A DNA stretch of 64,000 nt from Streptomyces cupreus (GTDB lineage: Bacteria > Actinomycetota > Actinomycetes > Streptomycetales > Streptomycetaceae): assembly GCF_014257025.1 (NCBI RefSeq), contig NZ_JACMSF010000044.1, positions 1 to 64,000 of the forward strand, in the 5' to 3' direction. Below are positions 41,554-50,152 of this stretch, piece by piece. A program made the translations under genes and the position numbers. How positions within the stretch are numbered: the first letter of the stretch is position 1; every line of letters begins with the position of its first letter. Below the pieces are notes generated by a model. That model saw only the letters and a list, made by a program, of their open reading frames with translations. It was not told where the DNA came from and made no database searches.

Positions 41554-43683
41554 ATGAGTGCGGAGGCCACGAACCCCGCGACGCCAGGTCCGGTGACCGC
41601 CGGACCCGCCGCACGCTGGCGGGCGAGGATCGACCTGCGGCGCCTGGGCCGGGCCGCGCTGCTCGGTCCGGCCGCCCGTGACCGGCTGCCCGACGCCATC
41701 GGCCATGTCGCCGAGGCCCACCGCGCTCACCACCCCGACGCCGACCTCGAACCCCTGCGCCGCGCCTATGTGCTGGCCGAGTCCTCGCACCGCGGCCAGA
41801 TGCGCAAGAGCGGCGAGCCGTACATCACGCACCCCCTCGCCGTGACCCTCATCCTCGCCGAACTCGGCGCCGAGACCACGACATTGACCGCCTCCCTGCT
41901 CCACGACACCGTCGAGGACACCGAGGTGACGCTCGATCAGGTCGGCGGGCAGTTCGGCGCGGAGGTGCGCTATCTCGTCGACGGCGTGACGAAGTTGGAG
42001 AAGGTCGACTACGGCGCCGCCGCGGAGCCGGAGACCTTCCGCAAGATGCTCGTCGCCACCGGCAACGATGTCCGCGTGATGTCGATCAAACTCGCCGACC
42101 GGCTGCACAACATGCGCACCCTCGGTGTGATGCGCCCCGAGAAACAGGCCCGGATCGCCAAGGTGACCCGGGACGTCCTCATCCCGCTCGCCGAACGGCT
42201 CGGCGTGCAGGCGCTCAAGACCGAGCTGGAGGACCTGGTCTTCGCGATCCTGCATCCCGAGGAGTACGAACACACACGGGAGTTGATCGTCGACAACGCC
42301 TCCCGCGCGGACGATCCGCTCGCCGAGGTCGCCGACGAGATGCGCACGGTCCTCAAGGACTCCGACATCCACGCCGAAGTCCTCATCCGGCCACGGCACT
42401 TCGTCTCCGTGCACCGGGTGGCCCGCAAACGCGGCCGGCTGCGCGGCGCCGACTTCGGGCGGCTGCTGGTGCTGGTGGGCGAGGACGCGGACTGTTACGG
42501 CGTCCTGGGCGAACTGCACACCTGTATGACGCCGGTGGTCTCGGAGTTCAAGGACTTCATCGCCGTACCGAAGTTCAACCTGTACCAGTCCCTGCACACG
42601 GCGGTGGCGCGGGAGGACGGCCAGGTCGTCGAGGTCCTCATCCGCACCCACCAGATGCACAAGGTGGCGGAGGCCGGGGTGATCGCGCTCGGCAATCCCT
42701 ACGCCCCCTCCTCCGACGAGCCCGTCGACGGTGAGCGCGCGGATCCGACCCGCCCGGGCTGGCTCTCCCGCCTCCTCGACTGGCAGGAAGCGGCCCCCGA
42801 CACCGACACCTTCTGGTCCACCCTCCGCGAGGACCTCGCCCAGGACCGCGAGATCACCGTCTTCCGCCCCGACGGCGGTACCCTCGGCCTGCCCGAGGGC
42901 GCGACCTGCGTGGACGCGGCCTACGCGCAGTACGGCGAGGATGCGCACGCGTGCATCGGCGCCCGCGTGAACGGCCGCCTGGCGACCCTGAGCACGGTGC
43001 TGAGGGACGGCGACACCGTCCAGCTCCTCATGGGCCAGGACCCCGCCTCCGAGCCCTCCAGGGAGTGGCTGGAGCATGCCCACACCCCCGCCGCCCGCAT
43101 CGCCATCCAGCGCTGGCTGGCCTCCCACCCCTCGCACGAGGACGAGGAGGACCGCGCCGACGCCGGGGCGACGGCCCCCCGCCCCACCACGGAGGCCCTG
43201 TCCACGGACGGCTCCCCGACGGCCCGCCCCGCGGCGAACGTCGTGGCCGACCAGCCGGGCGCGACGGTACGACTGGCCGGCTGCTGCACCCCGGTACCGC
43301 CTGACGAGATCACGGGGTTCGCGGTACGCGGGGGAGCGGTGACCGTCCACCGGGTCGAATGCGCGGCGGTGAACCGCATGAAGGGCACGGGCCGCGCGGA
43401 GATCGGGGTGCGCTGGGGCGACACGACGGAGGTCCGGGTGACCCTGGTAGCCGAATCGTTCGTCCGCCCCCACCTCTTGGCCGACCTGACGGAAGCGATG
43501 GCCCAGGAGGGCGCGGAGATCGTCTCGGCCACGGTGGAACCCCCCACGCAGCAGAGGGTCCGCCACATGTACACGGTCCAACTCCCGGACGCCGCACACC
43601 TTCCCGCGCTGATGCGGGCGATGCGGAATGTGGCGGGGGTGTACGACGTGAGCCGGACGCAGACGCAGCTCGGGGTGTCGTAG
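41554..43683 (+). CDS. rshA: RelA/SpoT-type protein RshA
   Basis: A 709-residue homologue of (p)ppGpp metabolism enzymes, matching the S. coelicolor gene studied as rshA. The HD hydrolase domain is intact (LLHDTVEDTEVTLDQ, IKLADRLHNMRTLG). The synthetase half is degenerate: RPRHFVSVHRVARKRG replaces the usual RxKSxYSIY-type motif, GADFGRLLVLVGED replaces the DLVGIRV block, and VEVLIRTHQMHKVAEAG lacks the AHWKYK end. FKDFIAVPKFNLYQSLHTAV is well conserved. TGS (ITVFRPDGGTLGLPEGA) and ACT (about 635-705) domains follow. Hydrolase activity is likely and synthetase activity uncertain. ATG 41554 has GGAGG upstream. Confidence 0.9.
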   Translation: MSAEATNPATPGPVTAGPAARWRARIDLRRLGRAALLGPAARDRLPDAIGHVAEAHRAHHPDADLEPLRRAYVLAESSHRGQMRKSGEPYITHPLAVTLILAELGAETTTLTASLLHDTVEDTEVTLDQVGGQFGAEVRYLVDGVTKLEKVDYGAAAEPETFRKMLVATGNDVRVMSIKLADRLHNMRTLGVMRPEKQARIAKVTRDVLIPLAERLGVQALKTELEDLVFAILHPEEYEHTRELIVDNASRADDPLAEVADEMRTVLKDSDIHAEVLIRPRHFVSVHRVARKRGRLRGADFGRLLVLVGEDADCYGVLGELHTCMTPVVSEFKDFIAVPKFNLYQSLHTAVAREDGQVVEVLIRTHQMHKVAEAGVIALGNPYAPSSDEPVDGERADPTRPGWLSRLLDWQEAAPDTDTFWSTLREDLAQDREITVFRPDGGTLGLPEGATCVDAAYAQYGEDAHACIGARVNGRLATLSTVLRDGDTVQLLMGQDPASEPSREWLEHAHTPAARIAIQRWLASHPSHEDEEDRADAGATAPRPTTEALSTDGSPTARPAANVVADQPGATVRLAGCCTPVPPDEITGFAVRGGAVTVHRVECAAVNRMKGTGRAEIGVRWGDTTEVRVTLVAESFVRPHLLADLTEAMAQEGAEIVSATVEPPTQQRVRHMYTVQLPDAAHLPALMRAMRNVAGVYDVSRTQTQLGVS

Positions 43684-43776
43684 GGCGCCGCTGTACCCGA
43701 CCCGCGAGGAACCCGTTCGGGTGGGCCGATCGCGCGTCGCCGCCTTCCCGCGCGCGCCCGCTGGTAGCGGTGGTCC

Positions 43777-45240
43777 ATGCCGCACATCCCCCGCAAGGCC
43801 ACCGCCCTCCTCGCCTCGGCCGTCACCGTCTGCCTCCTCGCCGCCGGCGCCCCCGCCGAACCCCTCGGCATCGGCGACCGTCTCTTCCCCCATCTCGGTA
43901 ACCCCGGCTACGACGTGGCGTCGTACGACCTCTCCTTCAGCTATCCCGGCACCAACAGCGAGCCCCTCCAGTCGGTCACCACCATCAACGCGTGGACCAC
44001 GACCACCCTCGACAGTGTGAACCTCGACTTCGCCCACGGCGACATCGAGTCCGTGGAGCTGGGCGGCGAACCGGCCGCCTTCACCACCGCGGGCCAGGAC
44101 CTCGTGGTCACCCCGGACGAGCCACTGCCCACCGGCAGCTGGATGCGGATCACCGTGCGGCACACCAGCGACCCCAGGCCGGCCAAGGACCGCGACGGCG
44201 GCTGGGTCCGCACTGCGGACGGACTGGCGATGGCCAACCAGGCCGACGCCGCGCACCTGGTGTTCCCCGGCAACGACCACCCCTCCGACAAGGCGATGTT
44301 CACCATCAGGGTGACCGCGCCGAACGGCTACACGGCGGTCGCCAACGGCCTGCCCACCGACGTGGACCGCTCACGCGCGGCGACGACCTGGACGTACCGC
44401 ACCCAGCACCCCATGGCCACCGAGCTCACCCAGGTCTCCATCGGCCGCTCCACCGTCCTGCGCCGCACCGGCCCGCACAGCCTGCCCGTCCGCGACGTGG
44501 TGCCCACCAAGGACCGCGAGCGCCTGGAACCGTGGCTGAAGAAGACGCCGGACCAGATCTCCTGGATGGAGGGCAAGGTCGGCCGCTACCCCTTCGAGAC
44601 GTACGGCGTGCTCATGGCGGACGTGGACACCGGCTACGAACTGGAGACACAGACCCTCTCCCTCTTCGAGAAGGCCCTGTTCACCGAGCCCGCCTACCCC
44701 GCCTGGTATGTCGAATCGATCATGGTCCACGAGCTGGCCCACCAGTGGTTCGGCGACAGCGTCAGCCCCCGCACCTGGTCCGACCTGTGGCTCAACGAAG
44801 GGCATGCCACCTGGTACGAGGCCCTGTACGCCGAGGAGAAGGCCGACCGCCCGCTGGCGGCGCGGATGAAGGCCGCGTACAGCGCCTCCGACCGCTGGCG
44901 CGCCGCCGGCGGCCCACCGGCCGCGCCCAAGGCACCGAACCCCGGCCAGAAGATCAGCATCTTCCGCCCCAACGTCTACGACGGCGCCGCCCTCGTCCTC
45001 TACGCCCTCCGCCAGGAGATCGGCCACCCGGCCTTCGAACGCCTGGAACGCGCCTGGGTCACCCACCACCAGGACGGGGTCGCCGGCACCGACGACTTCG
45101 TCGCACTCGCGTCGGAGATCGCTGGACGCGACCTGAGCGGCTTCCTCCAGCCCTGGCTGTACGGGGAGAAGACCCCGCCCATGCCCGGCCACCCGGAATG
45201 GAAGCCGGCCGCTCCCGTGAAAGCCCCGGCCGCGAAATAA
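43777..45240 (+). CDS. Secreted M1-family zinc metallopeptidase
   Basis: A 487-residue aminopeptidase-like protein. A signal peptide (MPHIPRKATALLASAVTVCL, cleavage near GAPA-EP) precedes the beta-saddle domain and thermolysin-like domain. Zinc ligands are His318, His322 (HELAHQWFG, catalytic Glu319) and Glu341 (LNEGHATWYE). The short C-terminal domain is typical of bacterial secreted forms. The exopeptidase GAMEN motif is not visible as such (the corresponding stretch reads DTGYELETQ), so substrate binding may differ. It starts 93 nt after rshA. Confidence 0.9.
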   Translation: MPHIPRKATALLASAVTVCLLAAGAPAEPLGIGDRLFPHLGNPGYDVASYDLSFSYPGTNSEPLQSVTTINAWTTTTLDSVNLDFAHGDIESVELGGEPAAFTTAGQDLVVTPDEPLPTGSWMRITVRHTSDPRPAKDRDGGWVRTADGLAMANQADAAHLVFPGNDHPSDKAMFTIRVTAPNGYTAVANGLPTDVDRSRAATTWTYRTQHPMATELTQVSIGRSTVLRRTGPHSLPVRDVVPTKDRERLEPWLKKTPDQISWMEGKVGRYPFETYGVLMADVDTGYELETQTLSLFEKALFTEPAYPAWYVESIMVHELAHQWFGDSVSPRTWSDLWLNEGHATWYEALYAEEKADRPLAARMKAAYSASDRWRAAGGPPAAPKAPNPGQKISIFRPNVYDGAALVLYALRQEIGHPAFERLERAWVTHHQDGVAGTDDFVALASEIAGRDLSGFLQPWLYGEKTPPMPGHPEWKPAAPVKAPAAK

Positions 45241-45395
45241 GGCGATGACGAGACGCCCCGTCCCGTGCGACCATCTTCAGGTCGGCGTCGGTACGGGGCC
45301 GGGAACCGTCAGCGGTTCCGCGGGAATCTCCCGGGGCACTCGTACGTTGTGCACAATGACCGCCGTACAGGAATCCTCAACGACGTAAGGACCCA

Positions 45396-46889
45396 ATGAC
45401 CTCCTCTTCTTCCCCTTCCCAGGACACGCAGCGCTTCGCGTACACCTACCCCGAGGGTCTTCGGGCCGATGCCCTGATGGAAGAGGACGTCGCCTGGAGC
45501 CACGAGATCGACGGAGAGCGGGACGGCGACCAGTTCGACCGCTCCGAGCGCGCGGCTCTGCGCCGCGTGGCGGGCCTGTCCACCGAGCTTGAGGACGTCA
45601 CCGAGGTCGAGTACCGCCAGCTCCGTCTGGAGCGTGTCGTGCTCGTCGGCGTCTGGACCACGGGGACCGTACAGGACGCCGAGAACTCCCTCGCGGAGCT
45701 CGCCGCCCTCGCGGAGACCGCGGGCGCGCTCGTGCTCGACGGTGTCATCCAGCGCCGCGACAAGCCCGACGCCGCCACCTACATCGGTTCCGGCAAGGCC
45801 GAGGAGCTGCGCGACATCGTCCTCGAAACCGGCGCGGACACCGTCATCTGCGACGGTGAGCTCAGCCCGGGCCAGCTCATCCACCTCGAAGACGTCGTCA
45901 AGGTCAAGGTCATCGACCGCACGGCCCTGATCCTCGACATCTTCGCCCAGCACGCCAAGTCCCGAGAGGGCAAGGCGCAGGTCGCGCTCGCGCAGATGCA
46001 GTACATGCTGCCGAGGCTGCGCGGCTGGGGTCAGTCGCTGTCCCGTCAGATGGGCGGCGGCAAGGGCGGCGGCCTCGCCACCCGTGGTCCCGGTGAGACC
46101 AAGATCGAGACGGACCGGCGCCGGATCCGCGAGAAGATGGCGAAGATGCGCCGGGAGATCGCGGACATGAAGACCGGCCGCGAGATCAAGCGCCAGGAGC
46201 GCAAGCGCCACAAGGTGCCCTCGGTCGCCATCGCCGGCTACACCAACGCCGGTAAGTCCTCCCTGCTCAACCGCCTCACGGGCGCGGGCGTCCTGGTCGA
46301 GAACGCCCTGTTCGCGACCCTGGACCCGACCGTCCGCCGGGCCGAGACCCCGAGCGGCCGGCTGTACACGCTGGCCGACACCGTCGGCTTCGTCCGGCAC
46401 CTGCCGCACCACCTGGTCGAGGCGTTCCGCTCCACGATGGAGGAGGTCGGCGAGTCCGACCTGATCCTGCACGTGGTCGACGGTTCGCACCCGAACCCGG
46501 AGGAGCAACTGGCCGCCGTACGCGAGGTGATCAGGGACGTCGGCGCCACCGACGTACCCGAGATTGTCGTGATCAACAAGGCCGACGCGGCCGACCCACT
46601 GACGCTCCAGCGGCTGCTGCGGATCGAGAAGCGCTCCATCGCGGTCTCGGCCCGCACCGGCCGGGGCATCACCGAGCTGCTCGCGCTGATCGACAACGAG
46701 CTGCCCCGGCCCTCGGTCGAGATCGAGGCGCTCGTGCCGTACACGCTCGGCAAGCTGGTCGCCCGCGCGCACGACGAGGGCGAGGTGATCTCCGAGGAGC
46801 ACACCCCGGAGGGCACCCTGCTCAAGGTGCGGGTGCACGAGGAACTGGCGGCGGATCTCGCGCCGTACGTCCCCGCTCCCGCGGTGTAA
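45396..46889 (+). CDS. hflX: GTPase HflX
   Basis: A 497-residue ribosome-associated GTPase that splits stalled ribosomes, often in heat or antibiotic stress. The N-terminal HflX domain (about 75-255) carries ATYIGSGKAEELRDIV and the glycine-rich LATRGPGETKIETDRRRI. G motifs: GYTNAGKSSLLN (G1), TLADTVGFVRHLPHHLVEAF (G3), VINKAD (G4), SARTGRG (G5). A C-terminal domain of about 60 residues follows. ATG 45396 is preceded by AAGGA. It is the last gene of its transcription unit; a bidirectional terminator follows. Confidence 0.96.
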   Translation: MTSSSSPSQDTQRFAYTYPEGLRADALMEEDVAWSHEIDGERDGDQFDRSERAALRRVAGLSTELEDVTEVEYRQLRLERVVLVGVWTTGTVQDAENSLAELAALAETAGALVLDGVIQRRDKPDAATYIGSGKAEELRDIVLETGADTVICDGELSPGQLIHLEDVVKVKVIDRTALILDIFAQHAKSREGKAQVALAQMQYMLPRLRGWGQSLSRQMGGGKGGGLATRGPGETKIETDRRRIREKMAKMRREIADMKTGREIKRQERKRHKVPSVAIAGYTNAGKSSLLNRLTGAGVLVENALFATLDPTVRRAETPSGRLYTLADTVGFVRHLPHHLVEAFRSTMEEVGESDLILHVVDGSHPNPEEQLAAVREVIRDVGATDVPEIVVINKADAADPLTLQRLLRIEKRSIAVSARTGRGITELLALIDNELPRPSVEIEALVPYTLGKLVARAHDEGEVISEEHTPEGTLLKVRVHEELAADLAPYVPAPAV

Positions 46890-46900
46890 GCGGTACGCGC

Positions 46901-46940
46901 GACGAAGGCCCGCCCCCCCTTGCGGAGGCGGGCCTTCGTC
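46901..46940. terminator. Bidirectional terminator after hflX
   Basis: Perfect 14-bp stem (GACGAAGGCCCGCC / GGCGGGCCTTCGTC) with a 12-nt loop. It lies between hflX (+) and the first protease gene (-), 12 nt from either stop, and can serve both. Confidence 0.85.
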
Positions 46941-46952
46941 ATGCCGACGTCG

Positions 46953-48119
46953 TCACTGACCGCCGTAGGTCTTGCTCATGTTCTCGTACAGCGCCTCGGC
47001 GTTCGCACCGAGCTGCGGCCCGGCCAGCCAGGTGTTGTCCTCGGGGCCGATGGAGGTGTTCGACACCAGCTTGGTCTCACCGTCCACCACCCGGAACCAG
47101 CCGCCACCGGAGGAGCCGCCGGTCATCGTGCAGCCGATCCGGTACATCGTCGGCAGCGTCGGGCTGAGCGAGAAGCGGCCCGGCTGGTCGAGGCACTTGA
47201 ACATCTTCAGACCGTTGTACGGCGGCGCCGCCGGGTAGCCCCAGGCGCCCATCGTGCCGGACTCGGTCGCGGAGGGGGCCGAGAAGTCCACGTCCAGCGC
47301 GGCACCGACAGTCTCCTCAAGCGACTTCGCGCCCTGCTCCGGCTTCACATGCAGTACGGCGTAGTCGTACGCCGCACCCGCGCCGCCGGTCGACGAGCCG
47401 CCCTGGATCCACTCGTTCGAGGTGGAGGCCCAGTCCGCCCACCAGTTGCCGTGGGGGGCGATTTCGGTGGCGTTCGCGTTGCCCAACTGCGCCTCAGACT
47501 TGCCCAGGTCGTTGTAGGCCGGAACGAAGACGATATTGCGGTACCAGCCGCCTTCACCACCCGCGTGCACACAGTGGCCGGCCGTCCACACCAGGTTGGA
47601 CTTGCCCGGGTGGTTGACGTCCTTGACCACCGTGCCGGAACAGACCGCGGGACCGTCGGGGGAGTCGAAGAAGACCTTGCCGACCGGAGCGGCGTTCTCG
47701 TGGTACGGCGTCTTCTCGGCCTTCGCCTCCACGGGCGCCGGCTCCGGGTCGCTGACGCCCTGGTCGGCCGAGGCGTCCTTCGTGGAGACCGTCTTGTCGG
47801 CCTCCTTTGCGGACTGCATCCGGTCCGGCTTCCACAGGCCCTCGATCACCGGGTTGACGAAGTCCTTGGCCTCACTCAGCCACTTGTCCTTGTCCCAGTC
47901 CTGCCAGCCGCCGTCGGCCCAGGCGTCGACGTCGATGCCGTGTTCCTTCAGCTTGTCGGCGATGCTCTGGGGAACCTCGGCCTTGCCCTGATCGGCGGCC
48001 TGAGAGGCGCTGGACTTGTCACTCGCCTCGTCGTCGCCGGAACCGCTGCACGCGGTCGCGGTCAGCGCCACGGCCGCGAGAAGCGCGGTGGCGGCGAGGC
48101 GGGTACGTGTGGAACGCAT
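46953..48119 (-). CDS. Trypsin-like serine protease lipoprotein, paralogue 1
   Basis: A 388-residue predicted lipoprotein. The signal segment ends TATAC-S at the lipobox. The N-terminal conserved domain (about 45-90) is Trp-rich: DKLKEHGIDVDAWADGGW, DWDKDKWLSEAKDFVNPVI and LWKPDRM. The chymotrypsin/V8-like catalytic domain has His in VWTAGHCVHAG, Asp in YDYAVLHV and Ser in MTGGSSGGGW. Cysteine pairs flank the His and the Ser. ATG 48119 was chosen for the signal-peptide start MRSTRTRLAATALL; in-frame codons at 48158 and 48185 precede a hydrophilic leader. It is the downstream copy of a tandem pair with the gene at 48255-49475; the gap carries a hairpin. Confidence 0.9.
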   Translation of the reverse strand: MRSTRTRLAATALLAAVALTATACSGSGDDEASDKSSASQAADQGKAEVPQSIADKLKEHGIDVDAWADGGWQDWDKDKWLSEAKDFVNPVIEGLWKPDRMQSAKEADKTVSTKDASADQGVSDPEPAPVEAKAEKTPYHENAAPVGKVFFDSPDGPAVCSGTVVKDVNHPGKSNLVWTAGHCVHAGGEGGWYRNIVFVPAYNDLGKSEAQLGNANATEIAPHGNWWADWASTSNEWIQGGSSTGGAGAAYDYAVLHVKPEQGAKSLEETVGAALDVDFSAPSATESGTMGAWGYPAAPPYNGLKMFKCLDQPGRFSLSPTLPTMYRIGCTMTGGSSGGGWFRVVDGETKLVSNTSIGPEDNTWLAGPQLGANAEALYENMSKTYGGQ

Positions 48120-48209
48120 GGTGCGGTGACCCCCGTAGAACTGCTCTGACTGATTCATGAGTGCCCCTGGCACGCGAGACCCCACTATGCTCGGGGAGTT
48201 GAGGGCGAA

Positions 48210-48248
48210 CGGCGGTGAGACCGTGAAGGTTTCCCGCCCTCACCGCCG
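48210..48248 (-). terminator. Hairpin between the two protease genes
   Basis: 10-bp arms CGGCGGTGAG / CTCACCGCCG with a 19-nt loop, 6 nt downstream of the upstream paralogue's stop. It suggests the two proteases are separate transcripts. Confidence 0.6.
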
Positions 48249-48254
48249 CAGGTC

Positions 48255-49475
48255 TCACTGGCCGGCGAACTTCCCGCTGACCTCGTCGAACACACCCTTG
48301 GCCTCCTCACCGAGCCGCGGCCCGGCCAGCCAGCCCGACTCCACCGGCCCGATGGAGGTGTTGGAGACGAGCGTGGGCTTGCCGTCCGAGCCCGTGGCGA
48401 CCCAGCCACCGCCCGACGAACCACCGGTCATCGTGCAGCCGATGCGGTACATCGTGGGGTCCGCCTTGTTCAGCGACAGCCGTCCCGGCCTGTCCTGGCA
48501 CTGGTACAGCTTCTGCCCGTCGAACGGCGGCGCCGCCGGGTAACCCGTCGCGGTCATGCTGTCCACCTCCGGCACGGCCGGCGCGTTGAAGTCCACCGGC
48601 AACGCCGAACCGACCATCTCCTCCAGCGACTTGCCCTCGCCACCCTCCTCCGGCGTCACATGAATGACGGCGAAGTCATAACTGGCGCCGTCCCCGCCGG
48701 TCGCACCACCCTGCTCGATCCACTGGTCCGAGGTCTGCACCCAGTCACCCCACCAGACCCCGTACGGCGCGATCTCCTCCCGGGTGGCGCTCTCCAACTC
48801 CGCCGTCTCCATGGCGTCGTTGTTGTACGACGGCACGAACGCGATGTTCCGGTACCAGCCGCCGTCCTTGCCGGCGTGCACACAGTGGCCCGCCGTCCAC
48901 ACCAGGTTGGACTTACCGGGGTTGGCCGGGTCCGCAACGACCGTCGCCGAACACACCATCGTGCCCTCGGGGGAGTCGAAGAACACCTTCCCGGCCGTCG
49001 GCGCACTGTCGTGGTACGTGGCCGGCACGGCCTGCGCGTCCACCGGAGCCGGCGTCGGGTCGGTCACACCCTGGTCACCGGAGAGGTCACTGTCGTCGAC
49101 ACCCTTGTCCGGCTCCTCGGCCTCACGCATCCGGTCCGGGTCCCACAGGTCCTCGATGATCGGGTTGACGAAGTCCTCGGCCTCGCGCAGCCAGTCGTCC
49201 TTGTCCCAGTTCTTCCAGGCGCCGTCCTTCCACTTGTCGATGTCGATCCCGTGCTCCTTGAGCCGGTCCTTGATGTCGTCCGGGATCGAGATCTTGTCGT
49301 CACCGGCGGCGGCGGTCGCCGAGGACCCGCCACTGGCGTCGGTGTCGCCCGACTCACAGGCGGTGGCGGTGAGCGCGAGGGCCGCGGCGAGGGCGACGGC
49401 GGCGGGCAGTGGGGAGGTTCTGCGCCGTGCGCCCCTCCCTCGGCGAGCGGTGAACGACGGCCGTATCGATCGCAT
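48255..49475 (-). CDS. Trypsin-like serine protease lipoprotein, paralogue 2
   Basis: A 406-residue paralogue of the downstream gene, similar over the whole length. A basic start (MRSIRPSFTARRGRGARRR) and hydrophobic stretch lead to ALTATAC-E. The Trp-rich domain is repeated: KDRLKEHGIDIDKWKDGAW, NWDKDDWLREAEDFVNPII, LWDPDRM. The catalytic triad is in VWTAGHCVHAG, YDFAVIHV and MTGGSSGGGW. ATG 49475 is used; the frame is open for 19 further codons upstream. Probably attached to the cell surface. Divergent from the siderophore cluster. Confidence 0.9.
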   Translation of the reverse strand: MRSIRPSFTARRGRGARRRTSPLPAAVALAAALALTATACESGDTDASGGSSATAAAGDDKISIPDDIKDRLKEHGIDIDKWKDGAWKNWDKDDWLREAEDFVNPIIEDLWDPDRMREAEEPDKGVDDSDLSGDQGVTDPTPAPVDAQAVPATYHDSAPTAGKVFFDSPEGTMVCSATVVADPANPGKSNLVWTAGHCVHAGKDGGWYRNIAFVPSYNNDAMETAELESATREEIAPYGVWWGDWVQTSDQWIEQGGATGGDGASYDFAVIHVTPEEGGEGKSLEEMVGSALPVDFNAPAVPEVDSMTATGYPAAPPFDGQKLYQCQDRPGRLSLNKADPTMYRIGCTMTGGSSGGGWVATGSDGKPTLVSNTSIGPVESGWLAGPRLGEEAKGVFDEVSGKFAGQ

Positions 49476-49589
49476 GGTCTGACTCCCCCTGGGGTGAACG
49501 AACTTGGCAGCACTGCCGCACTCCGGCGCCACTCAACTCGGCGACCGGGAACGGCACCACACACTATGCGCTCGCTGTGGGGGACTTCC

Positions 49590-49612
49590 GACGGAACGGC
49601 AACGGTTCCGTC
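49590..49612. repeat. Inverted repeat in the protease/siderophore gap
   Basis: Perfect 8-bp arms GACGGAAC / GTTCCGTC around a 7-nt centre. It could be an operator for the protease gene, whose start lies 115 nt away. Confidence 0.4.
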
Positions 49613-49849
49613 ACGGCAAGGATCTTGAAGCAACCCGTAACCGCGTGAGCGGTGCGGGGTTGGTAGCGGTGGGGGTTCTGCTGCCTGTGCGCGGCCCCCT
49701 GTGCCCAATTCCCCAGAGCTTCGAGTGAAGCCTCGCGGGGGTGCGTATGTCGGGACGGGCGAGGACACATGTGACCTGCTCGCCCCTGGACGGCGGGAGG
49801 TCGGGGAACGATGGCTGTGACCGGGGCTGCGGGTGGGGGGTTCTGTCGG

Positions 49850-50135
49850 GGAGAGGGGGCGGGTGGGGTTGGGGTACCTGGGCCTGGGCCTACGTTGGGA
49901 GTGTGTGAGGAGGGGGCGGCTGGGGTCGGGGTGCCTGGGTCGGGGGTGCGTGACGAGGGGGCGGCTGAGGTTGGGGCTCCTGCGCCGGGGGTGCGCGAGG
50001 TAGGGGCGGCTGGGGTCGGGGTGCCTGGGTTGGGGGTGCGTGACGAGGGGGCGGCTGAGGTTGGGGCTCCTGCGCCGAGGGCGCGTGAGGAAGCGACGCC
50101 CGGGGTCGGGGCGCCTGCGCCGGGGGCGCGTGAGT
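49850..50135 (+). repeat. 45/90-bp tandem repeats before the aminotransferase
   Basis: A 75-nt block at 49913-49987 recurs at 50003-50077 with one mismatch (period 90). Each unit is itself two related halves of 45 bp. If translated in the aminotransferase frame it gives 15-residue units such as GVRDEGAAEVGAPAP and GVREVGAAGVGVPGL. Likely recent slippage expansion. Confidence 0.8.
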
Positions 50136-50152
50136 CGGGCGGGCGGAGGCTT

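Larger units (their letters stand above)
49476..50152 (+). other. Long gap between protease and siderophore genes, with tandem repeats
   Basis: About 680 nt. The left part should hold the protease promoter; it includes an 8-bp inverted repeat (GACGGAAC ... GTTCCGTC, 49590-49612). The right part (49850-50135) consists of G-rich 45/90-bp tandem repeats. The frame of the aminotransferase stays open back to 49811, but codon usage there is poorer than in the gene proper. No iron box (TTAGGTTAGGCT-like) was seen. Confidence 0.55.

Noticed and set aside
41458..44280. 940-codon open frame antisense to rshA
   Set aside because: No motif, and it runs opposite the conserved RelA/SpoT-type gene. Typical shadow frame.
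49476..50152. Iron box (DmdR/IdeR site) controlling the siderophore genes
   Set aside because: No TTAGGTTAGGCTAACCTAA-like sequence was found by eye in the upstream gap or between the genes.
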